Of a DNA stretch of 64,000 bases, positions 39,176 to 53,131 are shown in pieces. Under the pieces are notes generated by a model that was not told the DNA's origin, made no database searches, and saw nothing but the letters and a program-made list of their open reading frames with translations. Both the position numbers and the translations under genes were made by a program. This DNA is from Mastigias papua (Eukaryota > Cnidaria > Scyphozoa > Rhizostomeae > Mastigiidae), in contig OZ025275.1 in NCBI GenBank assembly GCA_964019165.1, positions 11,282,030-11,346,029 of the forward strand. The letters are read 5' to 3'. Numbering within the stretch: position 1 is the first letter of the stretch; each line of letters opens with the position of its first letter.

Positions 39176-41515
39176 TGATACGTACATACACATATACCTA
39201 CATACGACATGCAACTGGAAACTACTCGGAATAAACGACACAAGAACAAACGAAGTGATGCACAGGATTCAAAAGGCAGCTATTCTGGGAATAATAAATA
39301 TTTGCAAGACTGCGATGAAAAAATGTAGTTCAGAAAAGAACATTGAAGCAGACAAGTAATAGAGTAACCATAGATAGACAGACCTTAAAGTCATTTAAAT
39401 ACTGATCGGAGCAATGAGATATAGGTGATATCATAAGCTTCACAAACTCTAATCCACTGAGCATTTTGAGCGTAGGATGCAAAACTCTTTGTTGTCGTAA
39501 CTAGGCAGAGAATCGAAAACCGTATTGTAATCGCTACAATAAAACGCTTATGACAGCACTTTTAATTGCATATTTTACAGTGATATGGAGATTCAATTCT
39601 TATTCAGCACAGAGAGACGGTAGCATTAAACACAATTAGCAAACGGTAATTGATTACAAAGAATAAATATATAGCAGTGAATATTTGGAAATCCACAGCA
39701 AACAATGGAATCTTAGAAAAACGAAGCGTTACCGCTTACTTGACAAAGAAATCGTGGGTATAGATTGCTTCCCAAGGATTAAGTAAACAGGAAATATTTG
39801 TTTGTTAAGGGTGGATGTTGCATTTGCTTACAACGATAGATTGCTGTCAGCTTCTAAGAATCAAAAGAATATTACGAGCTAAGAAAACAGACGTCACTCG
39901 GAATAAAATTGCGTCATATCAGGTCAATCTAAAATTCAAACTGAGCGCTTCTTTCTATTCCACCACTCCCTTTGACAAGAAAACGGTAGAAAAGTATTTC
40001 TTGTAACCATATGAACCCGATATGGGCATTGTTCTTCAGGGATTGATGTAATAGGAGTGAGAACAGTAGCTGTGAAGCACCAATTGTATCATCAATCAGT
40101 AACTTCTACCAAGATTCAGTGTCGTCATAAAAAGTTGAGGCTGTGCAGGAGCTTACTTGTATGGCTTAAATCCATGACCACACCCATTGTTTCATCCAAA
40201 CAGTTCAAATTTAAATACATACAAAGTTACACATATCAAAAAATTGAAGTAAATTATACATCAAGTCGTAATGAGCTTTTGCATCATACTACTGAGCTTG
40301 GAACTCACCTGACTGTCATATGTTCATTGAAAAGGGGCCCTAATCCCTTAATTTTAACAATGGGATTGAGTTCCCCAAGGCCCTCTCTACTTATTCCTTG
40401 TCATGAAAGTAGAAAAGTTCCTCTCTGAAAAGAAATACCAGTTATACAGTGGTTTCAACGACTTTTGGAGCGAATAATTAGTTATAAACAAGCGGGTTTG
40501 TCAAAGAAATGATCCAACATAACGAATTGTTTTTGAAAATCATTGATTAATACCGATGTTAATCTTGGAAGTGTTTATTTATCAACTATTTGTAGTATTA
40601 TGTGGGATTATTCAGAAGCATTCCTTCATCCCTCGAATGGGCGGAAAATTCAAAGAAACCACGGCTCCATTGGTATAAAGAGCATCGTTCATTGGAATCT
40701 ATCTCCTTATTTCTTCTATTTTTCTGGCATACCTGGTATTGTCTTCCCGATTGATCAGTAATTTAAGTGATAAATCCCATGCAAAGGAAGTGCGCTTGAA
40801 GCTTTGCTTTGCATGATCTCATTGTCTGGCATCACCAGTTGACCACATTCCGACAATTGATTCCATTTGAATCGGATTACCTATACTCCGTATATTTCCT
40901 ATGTAGCGTAATAATCCCTATATATATATGTCAAGGCTTCTGTGCATAGGCTTAACAATAACGAGCAGATCTCACAAATTTTGGTAGCTAGAATCTATTG
41001 GGAGCATTATAGTTTTTGTAGGAGACCTGTTTCTGCTTAATATAGAAAAAGTAACATTTAGGAAACCTTGACTCTTTACACCAGGAAGTGCAGTTTTGGA
41101 CAAGGAAAATATTAAGAATATTGTCTAAAGTCGTTTCTGGTATGGCAGAGCTAAAGATCACAGTAATGGGTAGAGCGGGTAAAATGCCAAACATCTACAC
41201 GCAGCGAAGAATCAAATATCTATATTTTGAGTCTATTTTGCGACTTTATTGTCTTCCCCGTATTATGCCACTTTATCATTCATGAGGATGCCGAATGAAG
41301 GTAATACAGATAAAGTCTTATGAAATTGTTTTGGCGTCACTTAAGGCTTGCTCACAGTTCAGTTCATTCAAGTTTGAAATTCCACATACATACAATTAGA
41401 AAGATTAATAACAACAAGAGCTACAATTTCTAAAATTACAATACAAGTATCTAAATATAAATAACTTAAGGAGGAAGAGAATTGTACGTAGGGAATCTCC
41501 TAAGGAGGGACCCTC
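39176..41515. other. No gene recognised
   Basis: AT-rich spacer with only short, uninformative open frames. Confidence 0.4.
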
Positions 41516-41752
41516 TCAGTAGATGATCTTCTATTGTCAGTAGACGATCTTCTATTGTCAGTAGACGATCTTCTATTGTCAGTAGTCGATCTTCTATTGT
41601 CAGTAGTTGATCTTCTATTGTCAGTAGATGATCTTCTATTGTCAGTAGACGATCTTCCATTGTCAGTAGACGATCTTCTATTGTCAGTAGATGATCTTCT
41701 ATTGTCAGTAGACGATCTTCTATTGTCAGTAGACGATCTTCTATTGGCCTGA
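41516..41752. repeat. 21-bp minisatellite, about 11 copies
   Basis: The unit is CAGTAGACGATCTTCTATTG plus T, with mostly single-base variants (GAT/GTC/GTT at one site). The 21-bp period keeps both strands open, giving DDLLLSV on plus and IEDRLLT on minus. Neither has a gene context, so I do not call a protein. Confidence 0.93.
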
Positions 41753-42856
41753 GCAATGCCACCTTAATTGTGGTATTTTAAGAGGAAACAATACATCATT
41801 CATAATGCACTTATATTACTTACATTTCACTAGCTGCTGCAACAACACGATACTTATTGATCTTCTCCAAACTTTCCTGTCGATTAGTTGCCCGCTGACA
41901 ATGCCGGTTAAAGTTCTTCTTCAGTTGTTCGTAAAAGTTTCAGTTTTGGTTTATCTCCCAAAACATCACCTAGGAGTGCACACCGGCCTTGCTGATGTTT
42001 CTACTGCATTGCAACCAACACAAACTGCTCCTTTGCCTTAACCATATGAACCACCAGCTTGTAATTACGTAGCAATACCTTTTTAAATCTCGATGCAAGT
42101 CAATTCCGTAGGATTCAGTGTTCACGAAGGCAAATAAAAGCAGGACGGAAGCCATTTGCAAAAATAATCGTTTTTCTAATACCAAATGTATTTGTAGGGG
42201 TAGGGCTAAAAGTTAGTTAAATATTTAGATATTTTAGGACTAAAAGTTTCTTGTCATTTTATTACATTAAAGTTCAGGTTTTGGCACTTCCAAATATAAG
42301 AGTCCAAACAGAATTGCATATCCCTATAGTTTCTTAAACTTTTGGCCTTTGGAGACCAAGCTTTTTATAAATCAGTTTCTTGTAAAAATGAGTGTACTCT
42401 GGAGAAACCCTAATGGCAATGATAAAGATCTGATTCCAATTAAAGACCAAATCCTTGAATGAAGTTTTTCTAAACTTTCCATTCCATACAGATCAGTTCC
42501 AAATAAAGGTTGATATACAGGTTTTACGTTTACACGAGCACAACAAAATCTGTACATCCTAAGATCCGCTGTGAAAACAATTATATTCCTATCCTTTCCA
42601 AAAGTGGCATCGTATAAAAATTTAGGAACGGATTCAACTGGATGCTTTAGCTAACGAAGCTATCTTTATCTTCAACATCAGGCACCTTAAAAGCTATGAT
42701 TTTAGGAAAATATATTGTTACATGCAAAAATCCTTAAAAGAATTCGTGAGAGAACTATTGAAAAAATACTTTAAGTTTAGCTCTTCTTTTTCAATTGGAA
42801 TATTTGATACCTTCGAATTCTAGTAATGTGAATACCATTTTGTCATTGAGCAAATG
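41753..42856. other. No confirmed gene; one candidate signal-peptide exon
   Basis: The minus strand at 42079-42185 encodes MASVLLLFAFVNTESYG after an upstream Met and meets a possible donor GTATTG. No partner exon was found. The rest is uninformative. Confidence 0.3.
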
Positions 42857-43005
42857 TATTTTAGCATTTTAGCATTTTAGCATTTTAGCATTTTAGCATT
42901 TTAGCATTTTAGCATTTTAGCATTTTAGCATTTTAGCATTTTAGCATTTTAGCATTTTAGCATTTTAGCATTTTAGCATTTTAGCATTTTAGCATTTTAG
43001 CATTA
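42857..43005. repeat. 8-bp satellite (AGCATTTT)n
   Basis: About 18 perfect tandem copies of AGCATTTT over 149 bp, followed directly by AT-rich unique sequence. Confidence 0.95.
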
Positions 43006-45091
43006 AACGTTTACATTTATTCGATAAAGTCAGCATCTCCTTTTGAACCTATTTTGCACAATGTCACAGCTGTGCATGCCATACTTAACGTCTCCAGCTC
43101 AGAACTTTTCCAGTGTAAACATAGGTTCTGATCCTTTCCCGTAAAAATGCAACACTATTTGCACATCATATCCAAACTGGCACAAATGAATTGGTAGTCT
43201 TTCTTTCACGTAAACGGGCCGAAAGCAAGCTATCAGAATTTGGACAAAACGTTAAGGAATAAATGAAAACAAGGAATTATTTGTGTATCAAAGTATGGTC
43301 AATGAGCTTTAGTTTTACAGGGCTTTGCTTCTTCCATTCAGTTCTTTGTGCAAGCATGTCATTTGCAAGTGGTGGATAAATTTTCCCGGTTAAGGGTATG
43401 TGCTTGAGCAAGACAATTTGTAGAATGTTACGTTCATGCCTAAGGAAAATATTCATGGTAATGAGAATTACTGATGAGATGCCGTGTGCAGGTTTTCTCT
43501 ATTGGGTATAATTGAAAACTGAATTGAGAATCTACTGACGAAGCTAGACAAATGGGTGTCATTCATACCTTAAAAAAATCTGCTAACAACTGAAGCTATC
43601 TTTCATATGTTATGTGAACCACCTAGCAGTTAGGACAGTGTAAATGTGCAAATCATCCAGTGTTTAACCCATGGCCTAAGCCGATTACACAATGTAATTA
43701 ATATTGCACTAGGCAGCTGCATCTTGATTATAGGCTATCGTATAAAACGGAGAAAGACATTTGAAAGTTTACCGGATTGATTCACATTGCTTGTGGTTCA
43801 TATCGCCTTAAAAATATAATGCATGAATGGTTGATAAATCCTTGCTTTATGAAACTTTGACCTTGAGTAGAGTCATCTTCAGTTCATTGTATGGATGGTG
43901 TAAAGGGCATGGATGGGGAGAAACTAGAGGGAATATACATTCTCGTAATGAGAAACAAAAGAACAGCCTAGTTACCAATGAGTGGAAAAGTCTAGATTCA
44001 AAATAATGCCTGAGACAGAGATAGTGGAAGAAGTATTGTGAAGGGAGAGGGCATTGTAAAGACCGAACAAAGACGCATACAGGGAGAGCAAAGAGTAATG
44101 AACAGGTAGAACAAGGTGCTTGAACGAGTGGTAGACATTTGTATCAAGGCAGTAGGAGATCACAATAATTGAATAAGGGGTTTATCCTATTATGTAAGAT
44201 CTTGACAGGCAAATTCCTTCATTCTTGGAGTAAGAGAATTAATGATCTGAGTAGAACTCGAACTCATGACTGTCGACTTCACGATCCACTTTAAGCAGCA
44301 GATCTAATGTACACTGCGACGGAACGGGTCATTCAATGTCAAGTCACCTAGTGATGCCATATGACCCATCTCAGATTTTCCTCAAATTTTCAGTATAAAC
44401 TGCTTCCACAGAGAAACAAAAGTCTGAAAATTCCCGTTCAAAAGAGCAATCCAATCAATGAAATATAGCTGTTTCTGTACGGAAAAGATTTAAGATGTTT
44501 TTCTCAGTTTCATTGACCCATATTTTCATTGGTGCTAACAGGAATGGGCTACAATTTGGCACATTTGCACTTTTTTACCCACAAAATCTATTCAAGGCAT
44601 TAATTTTGGCCTATTGCAAATATTTTATGGAATAAATTGCACCAAAAATACTAGAATGTGTCAGTTTATAGGGATCATCTTACACTTCAAGAAGCTCTAA
44701 TGCTGATGCAAAAAGTAATATAGAGTTGATGCTTGATTGTATGTTTCCTTCGTCTAGATAAAGAAGGTTTATCTTGCAAATAAATATCAGAAAGCAACAT
44801 AACATATCAATAATAGTATTTTATTGATTCCTACTTTTTAAAAGTTCGAAAAATACCGACAATTAGTAAGTATAGAAAGTTGCGCAGAACAACTCAAATA
44901 GATTATAAACTTTGGAGACTGAAGGATCTACTTATAATCTGCTATTATTAAAAGTTTAGAAGACCAGAGCTGTCTTTGTGTAGGCAGAGTAATCTTTAGC
45001 TGAGGCACATTATCTACCATTTTTCGGTTGTATCAAACGACCTTTAAATCCCAGTTGCTGATTTTGCTTGCTCATTACCCTTGCTCTCCAA
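43006..45091. other. No gene recognised
   Basis: AT-rich. On the minus strand near 44236-44310 a sequence with CATGAGTTCGAGTTCTACTC resembles the B box and tail of the local tRNA-type SINE, a very decayed copy at best. Confidence 0.35.
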
Positions 45092-45284
45092 TACCAATTG
45101 GCATTAAATTTAAACATGAGAATATTACTGCAGTTTCAAAAGAAATTTTTCAGCTTGACTAGTTTCAAGCTGTAAGTACATTATTTTATCACCTACGTCA
45201 TGTTTTGCTGCACAAAATTGATCCTCCTATTAGTCCGGATTTTTTCCTTACTCCCGATAGATTAGGAATATCCGGAGTATACTG
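45092..45284 (+). repeat. Dispersed repeat, copy 2
   Basis: Direct-orientation partner of 38966-39175, with the same start and the same GGAATATCCGGAGTATACT end. Confidence 0.7.
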
Positions 45285-48220
45285 TATACGAATCCATGAG
45301 AGGCTGTGCTCTAATTTTATTTCATTTTGTCAACCATTACCCCAAGATCTCCCTGTCTGAGCTCTTCGTATTGGTACCTGTCAACCTTTACCAGCATCAG
45401 TTTATAAATTCTTTTGCACTGTCTTTAATAGCTAAGGATCAAGAAGTCAGATTTTTGTCGTTAAGACTAAGCGTGTTTTGTCACTTGATGTTGGCTATTT
45501 TGGATCTTAACCTGTCACAGTGTCAACATCGTATACTGAACATTTTCAACTCATAGTATCCTTTGCATACGTGTTTGGGGAGGACCTTTCAAAGCAGTGC
45601 CGAAGATTTTTGCTTAAATGGTGAATCATAGTGAACAATGGCAAGATCCCTGTGGTACTTGAATGTTATGTTACTTTAGACTTTGACCTTTGAATTTTGA
45701 TTTTGCAGTATCATTCTCTCCTTATTAATTAGGATGAGAACTACTGATAAGGACCCTTAAAAGATCTGATAGGCAGCTAACTGTGACAGAGCCTCTGCCT
45801 TCAAAATGTCTGTCGTACTATGACCATAAAATCACAGGTTAGAAAAAGGCAACTGCACCTACGATAGTTCGCATGTCACAGGCAGGGGCTTTTGCAGCAC
45901 TTACGTTACACTGAGGGAATATTACCAAAAGTTGTTCATGATAGTTGTGAGGTGCTAGGAAGAGCTTTGAGCAACGCTTATAATAATAATAATAATATAA
46001 TAATGATAATAATGAATCATGACCAGTATATCCACTGAGTGGCTCTTCATCTGGTCGCTAAAGATACTTTACAAGGTTTAAAATTTCTAATACAATACTT
46101 TATTTCTAAGGAAAGATGAAAAGCAGGTAACAATGTTGCATCAATCTGAAAGGTAGGTTAAAATGTTTAAAGTTTGTTATATAAAATATTTAAAAAGTAA
46201 AAATGTCGCTTGACTTTCCTGGATGCCGCAGGCAAGTATGGCACTCTGAACACACTGGAGCAATAATGATCATTGGCTGTATAGTGTATAGAAGTGAGGA
46301 AACTTGATTTCACTTTGAGTACCAAGATGCCATGATAATTGCTTCAGGGTACGATGGACTGTAACTAACCGGTAGTGTTTCCGATATACTATGACTGCCA
46401 TATGCCACACTGTCAGTTGTATTCGCTGGTCGTTATGATGTCATGGAAACATGACATGATTTACTATCACAATGTATGTAATCAAAAGGAAGGCTTCAAA
46501 TTTCCAACGATGTTAATGCTTTACAATGATTTGAAAGAGGTTAACAGCGGTAGCTATTTGGCCAAATGAAATGAATTTCAAAAAGGAGAAACTACAAACA
46601 ATGCTCTATAATGATTCACTTCATTACAGAAATGCGTCATCGAGCACCTGACTGTGGTTTTCAATGGGAATTATGTCCTACTCCATTTGGGCACAGCAAG
46701 AACCTACTTACAAAGATGGTATGGCAAATAAGATGGCAGTGAGTTGCACTTGAGCAGTGAACTGATCATAGTTGAACTGATCAAATTTGAATCTAGCCTG
46801 TAGAATGCATTCAAACGTACATTAAAAGCTTAATTATTGCCACTATGGGGAGCAGTAGAACGTATGAAAGAGCTTCTACTTTTTAACTTATTAGATATTC
46901 CGTATATGAACAATTGTTGCCCATCTATAAGCTGTTTGGTATTACAATGCATTGTCTTTCTAAACATCTTGAGTAAATCAAAGCATTTATTCTAAACCAA
47001 TTTGCGCCATGGCCTGCAAAAAGGAAATATCTAAGTTCCAAATGATATCTGTAAGTGATACAGTCATACACAAGTAATCAGAAAGCATATAAAATGTCAT
47101 TCGATACATTCATGCAAATGTAAAAGGAGAAAGAGGGGTTTAAAAAAGCATACTTTTATTTTGCAACGATTAGCTTTATTTTCATTGTACGATTCTTGTC
47201 TACGTAATCCACGTAGTTCTACCATTTATGGACTAACCAGTTCCACGAGCAACTTTTTAATGAAAATTATTCTAAGGTGATTTTTATTTGCTCGGTTAGA
47301 TGGAGCCAAATGACAATTTTTCAGAAGACAAGTGTACTTGTTCAAAAACTGGCATGCCGGCTACTGGGCAGGAACCATGTTGTCCACTACAGCCATATCA
47401 ATCGGATAGATGCCAGTTCTAGAAACTAGAACACTACTCATGAACTAGCTTTGTATAAATGTTTACTTAATTATGTTACCATTAATTTTGAATGACAGTG
47501 ACAGTGATATAATATTAAAAATAAATATTATTGATGCCCATCATCCATAACAATAAACAATTAAAGGTAAACCGTGGAGCTTTTCAGAAGTGAGGTATCA
47601 AGGTGGTAGCCTTTTGCACTACTCAGTGGCCTTGAATTAGCTCTTGGTGTCAAAATAGTTTATGACTTCTACTCAAATAAATACTGGCATACCATTCCAA
47701 GTTTTCAAACCAGTATAGTAAAATCACTTTGAATCGTTGTTTAGATTTAACCTTTGGACTAGTTTGGGTATCGGTCTTTTATGTCGACCTGTAAAGCTAA
47801 TCTCAGTTATGAAAAGCAGTTTGGACCATATTTCCGCAAAAGGGGCAAATTGTTGTTCTAGGTTCTAGACTGATGAGCAGATGATTTATTTGCACCACAC
47901 CATTAGCCATAGGGATGCTATCTTATAAGTCGCAACCATTTACAACACCATTTTAAAGGGGGCGCAGCTATCACAACTTAGAATTTTTGCATAGGAAAAT
48001 GTAAGATCATTTACGAAGACATATGTGTATCAGTAAGCTCAATGATAAATTGTTATGAATGTCTACGAGCATTTAGAGGAGGAATGAATCGTCCCATACA
48101 CACTTGACATGTGGAGAACAGGAGATTCCTGAAATAGCAACAGCCCCTACTGGATCTATAACCTGCTGAGTGGAGTTACTTCGGAAGGTAAGATTTTCGC
48201 AACAAACAACAACAAAGGCT
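45285..48220. other. No gene recognised
   Basis: AT-rich spacer with a short (AAT)n tract at about 45979-46015. The open frames here are short and show no family motif. Confidence 0.4.
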
Positions 48221-48400
48221 CATTGATCATCATAGATTAGCATCATATTGATAATTGTATAATTACTGACTGAATGAATGATAGCTTTTGTGTTTGATTT
48301 AACCAAAAAATCATTGCAATTATTCGATTTAGAGCGTATTCAGTCGATAAAGATATGAATACAAATATAGTTTCCTGCTTGTTGCACTTCGCGTCTAGTA
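48221..48400 (+). repeat. Dispersed repeat, copy A
   Basis: Shares with 53601-53790, same orientation, TTAGCATCATA, ATAATTACTGA, TGTTTGATTTAA and AATAAAGATAT-like landmarks in the same order. The pair brackets the mobile-element cluster of 49-53.5 kb. Confidence 0.65.
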
Positions 48401-49275
48401 TGGCAAAACACTCTAAAAAGGACTCGGCAATAAGCAGCGCCCATTGTTTACAATAAATGCAAGAATCCCTTCCTGAACTACCACGAGAACTTATTTGTTC
48501 ATGTTTTTACTTGGTCAGTAATCAAACTAATCCCAAAGCTACCATTTTGAATCTGGCAATTTTGGCGCGAAGCTATGACGAAGGATTCTGACGAAATTTC
48601 ACAAGGTGACGATAAGCAGCAAGAGAGATAGCAGATAATGTATACCTATTAAGCACGTAGGAAAGGTTGGAAACTTGCCATATGAAGAAAGGTTACAGTT
48701 CGTGTTTTGCATACAACTAGGTTACATATACATGAAAATTGGCTGCAGTCATTCCATTGCATGAACGATTTATAAGAACTTTGCATCGAATGGTGGTTGG
48801 CCTATCTCCAAATATAAGGACAGGTCAACTTAAAGAAGGTGCATGAAAAAGAAGATTGAATTTATTCTGTGAAACAAAAGTCACGGTATTTTACAATTCA
48901 TACCATCTCTGAGGTAGGATAATGTAAAGGCACTTCATCGTTAACATTAGATTAGAAAGTTTTGCAAAAGTACATTCATAGACAAAATGTAGCTGATCTT
49001 CTCCCTGAAAACTGACAATCGTCTCGTTAGACGATCTGTAAACATTAGGAAGATGTAGTTTTAATGATGAATACATTGCTTGCTATAATGAAAACAGTAA
49101 AGACTTGGCAGAGATTGGCCAATGTGATATTTCCTACTTTTTGTAATTTATAGTAATTTATAAAAATAATCTATGACTAGATTAGGTCAGGAGATAGTAA
49201 AAAATTGGATTTCTGCAACGATAAAGTGGATGCCAAAAGGCATATCGAAGTCAGGTGCTGATATGACAACTAATA
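48401..49275. other. No feature recognised
   Basis: AT-rich spacer between the dispersed repeat and the transposon end. Confidence 0.4.
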
Positions 49276-50746
49276 CACTAGGTGAGCAGAAATATTGCAC
49301 CTCCTGTCTGAAAATGGCAGCCACTTTAGGCCTATCAGCACTAACACATCCATTCAGAGTGAATTTTATCCCATTAAACAATATTTGTTTTGCTTCAGTT
49401 TTGGCGAGAGATTCGAAAAACTTGCTGACGCCATTTTAGCACTTTGAACGAAAGGAAAATATTGTAAACAAAAGAGATTAAGCAAAAATGCGAAGCCATG
49501 CCTAAAACTAAGGAATTTACAAATTTTGAGAGGGCTTCGGTGGCAAATTTGCGAGAAAATGGACTATCCTTTAGAAAAATTGGAGCAGCTGTTGGTTGTC
49601 ACCATTCTACTGTAATACGTATTTGTAAGCGTTATGAAAAATCTGGCTATCCTGATAAGCTAAAAAGATGTGGACGACCAAAAAAAAATTGATGTTCGGG
49701 GAGAGAGGTGTGTCTGTCGTCTTGCAAAGAAGCATAGGTTTTCAAATTTGAAAACTATCACAAACGAGCTATTTTCCACCCACCTTAAAGGAAACCTTTC
49801 CAAGTGGACTGTGAAACGTATTCTCACGAAATATGGAATTAGAAACTATGCCAGAAAAAGAAAACCATTTGTTTCCTTTCAAAGTAGGAAAGCTAGGGTA
49901 AGGTGGGCCAGTGCTGTTCAGGACTGGCAAGTAGCCGAGTGGAAAGACGTGATTTTCTCCGACGAGTGCAGGTTTTGACTTAAAAATGACTGTAAAACAC
50001 TACGAGTTTGGCGTACAAAACAAGAGGTCAATGATCCTACTCTTTTCCAGCAGACGTTCAGAAATGCCACCTCTTTGATGTTTTAGGGGTGTGTTGGGCC
50101 TACTGGCGTTGGTAAACTGGTAGTCTGTGACAGAACCGTAAATGCAGAAAAATATGTTTGTTTATTACATGACAAGCTTTTTGCCAATATTGAATCGATG
50201 TTTGGGACTGCTGATAGGCCTTTCATATTTCAGCAGGATAATGCACCCCCACATCGAGCAGCATACACAAAGATATATCTTTCTCTTCGAGGCGTTCCTG
50301 TTTTGCCATGGCCAGCACAAAGCCCTGACTTGAACATTACTGAAAATATATGGTTGATTATAAAAAACAAGCTTAATTGTGACCCAAGAGGTCCTCCAAC
50401 AACCAAAGAAGAGCTTCAAACCAGAGTCATATCTGAATGGGACCGAATTCCACGGGATTTTATTGACAAATTATACGAGTCTCTTCCACGAAGAATTTTG
50501 GCTGTAAAAAAGAAGCGTGGCTACCCAACGAAATACTGAAATAACTGTAAATTCTTGTGGACTGTAATCAGAATTCTAGCTTGGTTTATTTTGGCAATAT
50601 TCAAATTTAATGACATATTAATTTCTAACGCTTAACTCAAGTGGTTGGTCAAAGAAACCGAAGGCAGTTTTCATAGAGCAGAACATGGTGCCATGTCCTC
50701 CATTTTGAAAATCACTAGGAGTTGCAATATTTTTGCCCACCAAGTG
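49276..50746 (+). mobile_element. Tc1/mariner transposon, degenerate
   Basis: The left terminus CACTAGGTGAGCAGAAATAT and the right terminus (complement CACTTGGTGGGCAAAAATAT) are inverted repeats of about 50 bp with several mismatches. TA flanks both ends (49274-49275 and 50747-50748), the target duplication of this superfamily. Length about 1471 bp. The transposase frame inside is broken, so the copy is non-autonomous. Confidence 0.9.
49498..50539 (+). pseudogene. Tc1-type DDE transposase, broken
   Basis: The frame starts MPKTKEFTNFERASVANLRE. An N-terminal helix-turn-helix follows (LSFRKIGAAVGCHHSTVIRI), with a GRPKK basic hook and a second DNA-binding part (KWTVKRILTKYGI). The catalytic core shows DVIFSDECRF (first Asp), FQQDNAPPH (second Asp) and SPDLNITENIW (Glu), fitting DD34E. 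Breaks: a frame change in the run of A at about 49680-49690, a TGA straight after ECRF at 49976-49978, and further shifts between there and 50198. The end is TACTGA near 50539. It would have cut and pasted the element at TA sites; this copy cannot make a full protein. Confidence 0.9.
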
Positions 50747-50748
50747 TA

Positions 50749-51246
50749 TAGCTATTTCGAAAATTAACCCTTCCTAGCCCTAAGCTGTTAAAGGTTACAG
50801 CTAAAAGCTTTTGTCCGTAAACAAACGTAAATTTTTCCCGGGACAAGAGTTGTGAGTGGTGATTTGTTCACATCAACTCCACTTGAAAATTGGCGTTACA
50901 ATGAAAGACGTAACAAATGGAAGCATCCTATTGGCTAGGAATTTAATGCAAACAAATCCGCTGATTGGTCGACAACAACATGTGGCTATGTCCCAGTGGA
51001 AAGGTCTTGAAGAGTTCGGAACTTTGCACTTCGGTGTGCGGTGGGACTAATTTTTGACTTTATATCGGAATATGGTACAAATATGTTAGCTATACAACAA
51101 CTTGTTGTAAGACCCCTAGGGAGTAATCACTTGCCTTTATATCGTTTGCACCATTTAATATGCTTATTTTGCAACTGACGATGGTTGTCGAAGCAATCGA
51201 AACATGTTTTACAAATTGAAATCAATTGTCGTTTTTCTAAGGTTTA

Positions 51247-51251
<5 letters not shown>
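50749..51251. other. No feature recognised
   Basis: Spacer between the Tc1 element and the (TA)n tract. Confidence 0.4.
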
Positions 51252-51752
<501 letters not shown>

Positions 51753-51755
51753 GGA

Positions 51756-51811
51756 TTATTTTCTCGCACTTTCACTTTTCATTTCTTCCAAACCCTGTTG
51801 CTTCTACTTAA
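51756..51811. repeat. Inverted copy of the SINE tail in the palindrome spacer
   Basis: This 56-bp stretch, ATTATTTTCTCG to GCTTCTACTTA, is the exact inverse of 51488-51543, so the spacer between the two SINE heads carries a third, tail-only piece. Confidence 0.85.
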
Positions 51812-51856
51812 CTTTCCTCAACTCTATCCAGTCGATGGGGCTGCGATGGCCCCCTT

Positions 51857-52295
<439 letters not shown>

Positions 52296-52315
52296 AATAT
52301 ATAAATATACATTTC

Positions 52316-53100
52316 TCTCTAAGTTTTCAATATAATTAAACAAGAAAAAGCTTAGTGATTCCCATCCTATTTCTTTGTACAGCCTATATCGAGACGTTCC
52401 GTTCCACGTTCCTGTCATTGCTAGGGCAGCAGAATATTGGACAGATTCTAATCTACTCATCATGTACTTTTCAGAGCCATCTTCTCTTTGCGGTATGTAA
52501 TAAATTACATCGCCATAATCTAGATGGGGTCTAACATGCAATTTATACAGATCATTTAGTGTATTCCTGGGGAGATACTTTGACATGAACTTCAGCATGC
52601 CAATCGCTTTTCTTGCCTTGTTTATAGCTGCTTGTATGTGAGGTGAGAAAGCAAGTTTGGAATCCAATATTATACCTAAGTGTTTATGTTGATCAACAAG
52701 TCGATATAGGAGATGCATTAAAGGGGATCGCACGATGTTTATTTTTCACTTTTTTCTTTGAAAAGACTAACGGTCCGCTGTAGGGGGTCCGGATTAAAAG
52801 GAGATTCCCCAATTATGTGTCCATAATGCAATTTGATCAAGGTTGTGATTTATGTCCGTAGCAGCTAAGTTTGGGTCATGTACGACCGTAAAAAGTGATG
52901 TGACGTATGTAACAAGTTTGACGCAACATTTCAAATTTTCTGTCAAATAGTTTACGTATATTAAGAGCAACAAAGGGGCCCAAAATGGAACCTTGTGGTA
53001 CACCAGCAGAAACGTTACTTGTATGTGTATGCCGTAGATTCCTCATCTGAAATCGCAAAGGTCCGTCTTGAATCTTTCATCTGCGATAAGAGCTTTCGCT
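52316..53100 (-). pseudogene. LINE reverse transcriptase fragment (CR1/L2/jockey-like)
   Basis: Minus strand, first to last: VSAGVPQGSILGP (RT motif), then in a second frame LLLLIYVNYLTENLKC and SLFTVVHDPNLAATDINHNL, then HKHLGIILDSKLAFSPHIQA and LHVRPHLDYGDVIYY from the C-terminal RT/thumb region. The YADD catalytic box is eroded and the frame changes at least twice, so the copy is dead. It ends abruptly next to the (TA)/(CA) tract; 5' ORF and endonuclease are absent (5' truncation). Confidence 0.88.
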
Positions 53101-53131
53101 TGAGGAACAAATGAAGGGTGTTGTTATAAAA

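Noticed and set aside
41466..41762. 98-residue IEDRLLT-repeat protein
   Set aside because: It is only the 21-bp minisatellite read in one frame, with no start context, splice sites or neighbours to support a gene.
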